Positions 57,566 through 64,000 of a stretch of DNA of 64,000 bases are shown piece by piece (the first letter of the stretch is position 1; each line of letters starts with the position of its first letter). The translations under genes were made by a program, and so were the position numbers. The stretch spans positions 49,377,317 to 49,441,316 of the forward strand of contig NC_081182.1 of NCBI RefSeq assembly GCF_029867415.1, written 5' to 3'. This DNA comes from Vicia villosa (taxonomy: Eukaryota > Streptophyta > Magnoliopsida > Fabales > Fabaceae). The notes under the pieces were generated by a model. The model was not told the origin of the DNA. It made no database searches and saw only the letters and a program-made list of their open reading frames with translations.

Positions 57566-59221
57566 AACAAGGGGTAATGGACCGTCGAGCCATGCGACGT
57601 TAAACGAAGCACTTTGTGGGAGGTAACCCACACTTCTAATGTTTTATTTTTGTCTATTTTTATTTCAGGAAATAATAAGGGAACCTTTCTGGTGAAAGCT
57701 AGGAAGAGGCAAGTAATATTGTAATACCCTCTGTGAGTCAACCCTCTCGGGCCTGTTACGAAACATTGAGGTCAATGTTTAGTTTAAGTTTGGGGGTGGA
57801 TTTACTCTTTGCATTTTTGCATTTTTTATGTTCAATTTTATGTTTTTATGTCTGTTATGTACTCCCAGTTAGAGTAAGTAGTCCCATAACAAAGCGAGAA
57901 CCTCAAGCGAAGTATCAACAATGAAGCAACATGTATGAAAGTGGTAGTAAGTGAATGTTCAAAAATTTTGAGTTTCACTCTTTTTTTCAATAAGTAACAA
58001 AGCAGGTATGAATTTTTGAACTCAAACTCTTAATGTGTGCAATGAAACTTAAGGTGTTAGTAAATACTGTCAGAAGTTCTTTATGGTACATTGTTTGTTG
58101 GATCGGCTTAGCCTTAACCATTGTGAGGAAAGCTTTCCATTGTTTACTATATGCAGGAGACCATCAATTATTTTGACGTGTTTGTATCATGCTAAACCGT
58201 TTGTTGCATCGTTTGTGGAACTCTGTGAAAGTGATTTAGGCACTTGTTTGAATCTGAGAGTTCTTTTAGCCTATTCCAATGAAAAAACTTATTTGCTTCT
58301 GTGAGAGTGTGATCCGTTGCTAACCATTCTTTGAGCCTGAGGTCAAGATAAGCATCATAATATGCACCAAGGAAAATACCTGGTGAGTTTTGATCTCAAT
58401 AAAAAGTTTTGTTTTGGACCATCAACCATAAAATTTGGTGATGTGTTTTCTCTTTGACCTTTTTAGAAAGTAGGGGAGCATTCATATAATCTAAATACAG
58501 GTTGATCTCCAAGATTGGGAGAGTCTAAATACAGGTTGATCTCCAAGTTGGGGAGAGTCACATTCAAAAGAAGAGTAAGTACATGTGGAAATTGGTGAAA
58601 GATTAAAGAATTCGTAGCTTGAAAAAAAAAAAAAAGAGAGAGAAAATTGATGGAAAACGAACAACGTTTGAATATAATAGTTGTTGAAAAAAAAAGTGAG
58701 AGAGAAAAACCAAGCTACGAATGGAAAAGGATGAACGGGTGAGAGAATTAAAGTTATAGAAAAGAAGGAATGAGTTATGATTTGGATGCTTCCCTAGATT
58801 AGGAACAACCCTTGATTATCTTCTTTTCTTTGAATCTAAACCGCATTACAACCCGAGAAAGACCTTCTGATTCTCAGATTTCACAGGACTTGATGCGAGC
58901 AATTTGGTGAACGTATGATATGGATCTTTGTTGATTTAATTGTTTGGATGAGTGTTTAACCCCTCTTTTATTCATCATACTTTTTGATGAGAGTGATTAG
59001 TGCTGATTCAATTACAATTGTGTAGTGTTTTGAACTTCTGGAGGTAATTTGCTTTCAACGTTTGTTTCATGTGGATGTTCTGAGTTTGCAGGTAGAAGAG
59101 GAGTATTTGACTTGGTTACTGGATTGAACCACTTGAGAAAAACTTTTTGAAAAACTTGTTGCTTGATTGTCGGTAAACTTTGCTGGAGGTAAGTAATTTT
59201 GTTTAGGGACAAACAAAACTC
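57566..59221 (+). other. Noncoding 3' region of Athila-type element
   Basis: 1.66 kb without supported coding. It contains an Athila-like TTTAAGTTTGGGGGTGGATT at about 57782-57801, and a 35-bp tandem pair ending CCAAGATTGGGAGAGT and CCAAGTTGGGGAGAGT at about 58490-58558. Purine-rich runs with A(14)GAGAGAG and AAAAAGTGAGAGAG lie near 58622 and 58688. The pair copies the sequence of the real polypurine tract. Confidence 0.8.
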
Positions 59222-59237
59222 TAAGTTGGGGAGAGTT
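59222..59237 (+). other. Polypurine tract of Athila-type element
   Basis: TAAGTTGGGGAGAGTT abuts the 3' LTR start TGTTAGGAG. The 3' half of the purine run is the expected priming site. Confidence 0.8.
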
Positions 59238-60410
59238 TGTTAGGAGTAAATTAATGGTAAATTCATGTGTTAATATAAGTGATTTCTTCTCTAAACCAAT
59301 GCAAAAATGTGATGAATCCATAGGATTTTATTAAGAATTGAACTGAATAAGTTTAGTTCGTGCATAAAGCAAATCGAATCACTTGTGGGTGTTACTGTTG
59401 CAGGTTTTGAGCTGAATAAGAACTTAAGAAGAACATGAGGAGGAAAGAAAGCTGGAAGTCTCAAAGGCTGAAGAAAAAGATGGAAAGTACAAAGGGCGCG
59501 CCGCGAGAGTTCCTAGGCGCGCCGCGAAAATACTTCTGTTTGAGGGGCGCGCCGCGCCAGCCCGTTGCCGCGCCGCGGCCTCGGCGTTAAAAGCCCAAAA
59601 GTTCTGTTTTAAAGCCCTAGTTTCCAAGTGGTTATATAGACTTTTGTGGGAGCGAAATTAGGAGAGCTATCTGATTCTGAAGTTGAGAATAACAATAGAA
59701 GGTGGATTCTTTACCGATTGAAGGCGTTCTATTGATGAAGATGAATTCCTCCATTGATTCTTGTATGTTCTTCATGTCTATGGAGAGCTAAATCCCTCTT
59801 GTTGAGTCTAAGGTAGTAGTTAACCTATGAATATACATTACCATTGATTAATCCCTGTGAACAATTGTTTGAATTTATTATCAATAAGAAACCTTGCTTT
59901 TAATTTACATCATTGTTGAATCTTTGATCGAAAGAAAGGATTTAACTTTTGCCCTAGGTTACTATATTGATTCAATTGCAATTTGCAGAGATGGAATTGT
60001 AATTGGGTTTTCTTAATTATCGTTCTTAATTACTATTATCGTTATTGTGATTTGGAGAGATCGAATCTCATACCGGTAAAAGTTATCTAATTTGATTTGC
60101 AGACATGGAATCTTATTTGAGGATAAGTGAAGATAATGATTCAAAGGATTGTTCTATTGTGAATTAATTGATAATTGTATAGGATTAGGTTGATGAACCC
60201 TAAAGACTCAACATCTTTCTTTATTTGTTAACACAAAGTCCTTTACTTGCTTTTATTTTATTATTTGCTTTTGATATTATTATTAGTATAAAACAAACCA
60301 AACCAAATTTCTTAACTCAAAATAAACAACTATAGAACGGCAGTGATATTAACCAATCCCTGTGGATACGATATATTACAGAAAATATTTACCCACAAAT
60401 ACTTTCAACA
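59238..60410 (+). mobile_element. 3' LTR of Athila-type element
   Basis: 1173 bp, equal in length to the 5' LTR with about three substitutions and no indel seen. It is followed by the AGAAG duplication. Confidence 0.95.
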
Positions 60411-60433
60411 AGAAGTCATCAATCCCTCTTTAG

Positions 60434-60631
60434 CTTCTTACATATAAAATTCCAACAAACTTGGTGGATGAGATATTTAACCACATAAACTACTTAAAAG
60501 AAAATTCTTTAGCAGACTTTCCATATGGAGCAATGATCACAAGAATTTTAATAACTTTCAACATTGATACTCTAAGGGAAATATCAATCTCGCCCAACAA
60601 TAAATTGAATATACAAGTCTCAAAGATATGA
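60434..60631 (+). pseudogene. Envelope-like/plant transposon-protein remnant (Sirevirus-type)
   Basis: The plus-strand frame reads NLVDEIFNHINYLKENSLADFPYGAMITRIL and on to a TGA, without a start codon of its own. Wording such as LADFPYGAMITRIL resembles the envelope-like ORF/plant transposon protein domain found downstream of pol in legume Sireviruses. The following sequence, polypurine repeats and LTR fit that identification. The upstream part is missing or lies beyond the inserted Athila-type element. Confidence 0.5.
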
Positions 60632-60990
60632 AGATGAACATAAAATATGAAGAACTAATGGACGACTAAACTAATGAAGAAGAAGACACAGAAGAAACAC
60701 AAGACATACATGTAAAACAAGTTTTGGAAATTCGCTAGAGCGTTACAAAAGACATGAAAGAGATGAAGAAAATTATCTCAGGAGAATGATGATACTTTTG
60801 GCATAGAATATTCTCACCTATGTTTTTTCGTGTTATTGCATGCTTTCCACAAATTTAAATTTAGTAATTTCCATTCTCATACTTTGAATTCTAAGCATCT
60901 TATCCTTAATAAAAGAGAGTGTTGTAAATTCTTTATTTCTATGTTTCCATATTTATTTCCTGCAATACATCGTTACCCGCCTTTTTCATT

Positions 60991-61143
60991 TACACTAAAG
61001 GAGAGAAGTATACTCTAAGAGGGGAGTTAAGTATACTCTCTATTTAACTCAAGGGGAGTTTAATTACTCCAAACATATCAGTGTTATTTTCTTTTGCCAC
61101 ATTCCTTGAGAGATGTGTTATCATTATCAAAATGGGGAGAAGG
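60991..61143 (+). other. Multiple polypurine-tract-like motifs (Sirevirus-type)
   Basis: Four short purine runs lie in a row: AAAGGAGAGAAG, AAGAGGGGAG, CAAGGGGAG and AAAATGGGGAGAAGG. The last directly precedes the proposed LTR start TGGAATCTAG. Repeated polypurine motifs upstream of the 3' LTR are a described Sirevirus feature. Confidence 0.5.
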
Positions 61144-62859
61144 TGGAATCTAGTTTTGCATGTGATATGATTTTAATAAGGACAAATTTTTATGATAATA
61201 ACTAATGAAAAGTAAAGCATAGGACATTAACAAGATAAAGATGCAATCCTAAGTGTTAGTGGTTCACGAACTTGATCCGATGATGGAAATAAAATGGAAT
61301 ACAACTCAAGTCTCATCTCAAGAGAACTCAAGAAAGTGTTTACAAGAAGATAAAGTATCTGACAAAGTCTTGAAGTGCAAGAAAGCCCTACCTTAATTAG
61401 CTTGAGTGAATACCTTGTAAAGCATAAGGGCGTTATGATAAAAGTGCATTGCTAAAACACATACACACACACACACAAACATACACACAAACTAAAACAC
61501 CTTTTTAAACTATCAGAACAACTCAAGAAAATATCTTCAAAAATATCTTGAAATTCTGCGAGATGAATTAGGAGCTGTTATAATAGCTCTAGGTAAAATT
61601 TTAGCTTTGCTAATCGACTGACACATTGACATTATTGAATTGCTCAGCTCAAAATTATGCTCTAAATAATTAGGACAACATCTGAATCATGTGCAACAAC
61701 TAGAAATATTTTTTTTCTAATATTGAAGTTACGATTGATTATATTTGAAGTATCTAATCGATTGGCATTAGTTGCTAATCGATCAAGAAGTCTTAAAAAA
61801 AATTAAAATCAATTTATTTTTTGAGCCAAACTCTAGCCTATAGAAGAGGTCATTCCATCATTTCAAATCATTCACAAATTTTTTTTGACACTTCTCACAC
61901 ACACGCACACTCACTCTCTCTCTCTCTCTCTAAACTTTTCTTTTTATTTCTTTCACTAATATTTTAGCCAAAGTGCTTCTACGAGAAAGTTCTTTTGTGA
62001 ATGAGGATAAGTTGTAATTTTGGAAGGGTAGAATTGTAAAATTCACGAAGGGAATTTTTATTTAGATATTGGTTGAATATTATCCATTTAAGGGATTGTT
62101 TAGGTTAGAATGTAAACCTGTAAAAGCTTTTGGTTTAGGGATTGTTTGATCAAGCGCTTGTTTAGGTTCAAGATCAACCCATTGTAATATCTCTTAGGTT
62201 CTTAGTTAGCCTGGTATAAAATCAAGATTAGGTTCAAGCTCATCTCGGTATTAAAAGCTTGATAGGTTCAAGATTATCCGGATGTTAAAATCTCATAGGT
62301 TGTTGGTTAGCTCGTGATGAAACCAAGGTTTAAGGTTTGTGAGCTAAGCCTATGATAAAAGCTTGCAAAGTTTGTTTAGAAGCTTGAAGACTATCCACTC
62401 CATGATTCTCATAGAAATAAGGCTAACTGCTTTAATCTACTACATGGAAAGAGGACTAACTGCTTCAATCTGTCGTTGGGAAGAAAAGACTCAACTTCTA
62501 AATTCCTAGCCTTATTGTTTGGGTGGAACTTAACCATTTTCTTTTTATAAAGGTGTTCATGAGTATTTCCCATTAAAAGATCTTAATGTTTATAGGATAC
62601 TCTCAAGATTAATTATTGGGGGAGGAGTGGGTCTTTTTTATTTTTAACGAACCTCTATAATTCTCGGTGTTCTTTCTTTTCCCTAAACTTTTTTACTTTC
62701 CACAATTTATATTCTACAATTTATTTTTTGGCTACTTAATATTAAAAATATTTTCAAAATGTTTTAAACTATATTTTAATCTGCAAAAATTTTCAAAACC
62801 ATAATTTTTGGACCACAAAATTCACCACACCTCTTGCGTGTGAAGTCACATGTCGAACA
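61144..62859 (+). mobile_element. 3' LTR, Sirevirus-like (Ty1/copia)
   Basis: The segment starts TGGAATCTAGTTTTGCATGTG after a polypurine tract. It ends with AAATTCACCACACCTCTTGCGTG...TGTCGAACA, a wording typical of legume copia LTR ends. A CT microsatellite occurs at about 61913-61931. No PBS follows, so this is the 3' LTR. The 5' part of the element is not recognisable here except the envelope-like remnant. The 5' boundary is inferred. Confidence 0.55.
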
Positions 62860-63132
62860 AGATCATAAAGAAAGTGAAGAATATTAATAGCGTTTTAAAG
62901 AAAGTGCTATCTTAACGAAGAATATTAATAGCGTTTTTCAAAAAGCGCTATCTTAGTAAAGTTTAATAATAGTGTTTTTTTACAAAGTGCTATCAAAATC
63001 ACATTGTTAGTCTCCTATAATAGCACCCGACCATAAAGTGCTATTATAGATCTGTTTGTTTCATTTTTAGTAGCACTTTCTTTAAAAGTGCTATTAAATT
63101 AGGTGATACCAAATATCAATTTTGGCGTAGTG
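62860..63132. mobile_element. CACTA (En/Spm-like) transposon terminus
   Basis: The right end, TTTTGGCGTAGTG, read on the minus strand, is CACTACGCCAAAA, a CACTA-type terminal inverted repeat. Inside it, repeated subterminal motifs in both orientations (AATAGCG..TTT, AAAGCGCTATCTTA, AAAGTGCTATTA, TAGCACTTTCTTTAAAAG) are spaced 30-60 bp apart, the typical transposase-binding arrangement. The left part is lost, apparently cut by the Sirevirus-like LTR. Confidence 0.75.
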
Positions 63133-63249
63133 AGTGTTCTAGAAAACATCACTTTATTTTACTATTGATAGCGATAAATGTATACAAGTGGTAAATGATT
63201 CAAACATAGTATGTTATACGACTTGAGAATAGGAAACATAACCTGGTGG

Positions 63250-63900
63250 GTTTGCCTCCACTTATTTATTCGCTCCTAATGGCCTCATCATCCACTTTTT
63301 GGAGGATGGATTCCCATCCTGTTGAGTTTCTCAATGAGGGAAGTGACATTAAGCTTCATGGATATACTTTCTCCCTGATCTTTATAGAGAGACTGATATA
63401 TTCTCATTACTCTCTCAAGGTCAACATTGATGGTAGTCGGCTTTCCCTTTAGGTTGTGGTATTTAAGTTTGAGATGTAGTGGTGAGGCAACAACTATTAG
63501 CATAGTCGCAAAGGGTCATCCCAGGATCCAGTGGAAAACACTTCTGCAAGGAACAACAAGAAATCGAGAATTTATCACCCAGATTTCCTGTCCACTGCCA
63601 AAGGAAAATATTAGTTCCACGTATCCCTAGGGACAGGTTGTGGTCCCGTTGAATGCTTGGAGGTACGAGCCTTCAAGTGGAAGCAAACTTCTTCAGTTAA
63701 CATCTATTTTCTTGAATAACTTTGAATACATGATGTCACGGGAGTTGCCGCCAAATTTTGACGTCAAACTTCACAACTTTAGTAATGATCATGATAGGAA
63801 AGATTTCATTGGGAATGCCCCCAAATTTTTCCAAGTCCCAGAATCCCAGCATTGGATGATCGGAGATTTTTGCCGACATACTACCCTTTTATAATAAACA
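63250..63900 (-). pseudogene. Ty3/gypsy Gag-protease remnant
   Basis: Degenerate minus-strand frames spell the protease and the segment after it of a Tat/Retand-type polyprotein: LQAFNGTTTCP, GYVELIFSFG, SRFLVVPCRSVFHWILG and VASPLHLKLKYHNLKGKPTTINVDLE. Several stops and frame changes separate the pieces. It is not functional and is not the same family as the Ogre copies by eye. Confidence 0.6.
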
Positions 63901-64000
63901 ACCAACATATATGTGATTTTACTCTTTATGGTTCCTTTAGGTGGGTGGTTTGCCCGTGGTGCTCCTCTGGTTATAGTCGCAATGTATGGGCACTTGTCTT

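Larger units (their letters stand above)
53694..60410 (+). mobile_element. Young non-autonomous Athila-type element encoding Gag-protease only
   Basis: This is a complete 6717-bp element with two 1173-bp LTRs, a tRNA-Asp-type PBS, one Gag-protease frame, a 1.7-kb noncoding 3' part, a polypurine tract and a 5-bp duplication. By eye the LTRs differ at only about three positions (54137/59681, 54165/59709 and 54469/60013), so insertion was very recent. No RT, RNase H, integrase or envelope-like sequence lies between protease and 3' LTR. It fits the class of LTR elements that retain gag but depend on an autonomous relative for the enzymes. Confidence 0.93.

Overview
The window looks like repeat-rich nuclear DNA of a legume, most likely of the pea/vetch/lentil/grass-pea group (Fabeae). 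The reasons are a complete ~25 kb Ogre-type Ty3/gypsy element with ~6 kb LTRs, further Ogre-type LTRs, and AT-rich intergenic DNA with LINE, Athila-like, Sirevirus-like and CACTA remnants. The species assignment is inference. One ordinary plant gene is recognisable, an acyl-ACP desaturase at 44241-45419 on the minus strand.

Region 1-41117 is a nest, read from the outside in. A 5'-truncated LINE (39481-41117, plus) is interrupted by a chromovirus-like LTR (37047-39480). That LTR is interrupted by an Ogre-related element in minus orientation: 5' LTR 33093-37046, gag 31906-29605 continuing at 4374-4227, 3' noncoding region, and a 3' LTR running off the left edge at 1-1217. This outer element has gag but no protease, RT or integrase. 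Its gag carries a 1063-bp solo LTR (29821-30883, duplication GTCAT) and a full-length Ogre (4375-29604, duplication CACAC). The inner Ogre is intact on the minus strand: 5' LTR 23501-29604, tRNA-Arg-type PBS, additional ORF1, gag-protease, a putative intron region, RT/RNaseH/second RNaseH/integrase, a 3' region with tandem arrays, and 3' LTR 4375-10470. Its LTRs differ at only about 30 sites by eye, whereas the visible outer LTRs differ more, which agrees with the nesting order.

Region 41118-47383 is gene-scale DNA: a small LINE copy with a 15-bp target duplication, a (TA)68 microsatellite, the two-exon desaturase gene with a TATA box, and an LTR-like segment with G-boxes upstream of it.

Region 47384-64000 is a second retroelement mosaic: an Athila/Tat-type LTR (47384-48924), an Ogre LTR piece ending at 53016, and a complete very young Athila-type element (53694-60410, duplication AGAAG, LTRs differing at about 3 sites) that encodes only Gag and protease. 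This element lies between an LTR remnant and an envelope-like remnant. Sirevirus-type polypurine repeats and LTR, a CACTA transposon end (to 63132) and a decayed Ty3/gypsy protease region (minus) follow.

The retroelements form autonomous/non-autonomous pairs in principle. The inner Ogre encodes every enzyme the gag-only outer element lacks, while the Gag-protease Athila element must borrow RT and integrase from elsewhere in the genome.
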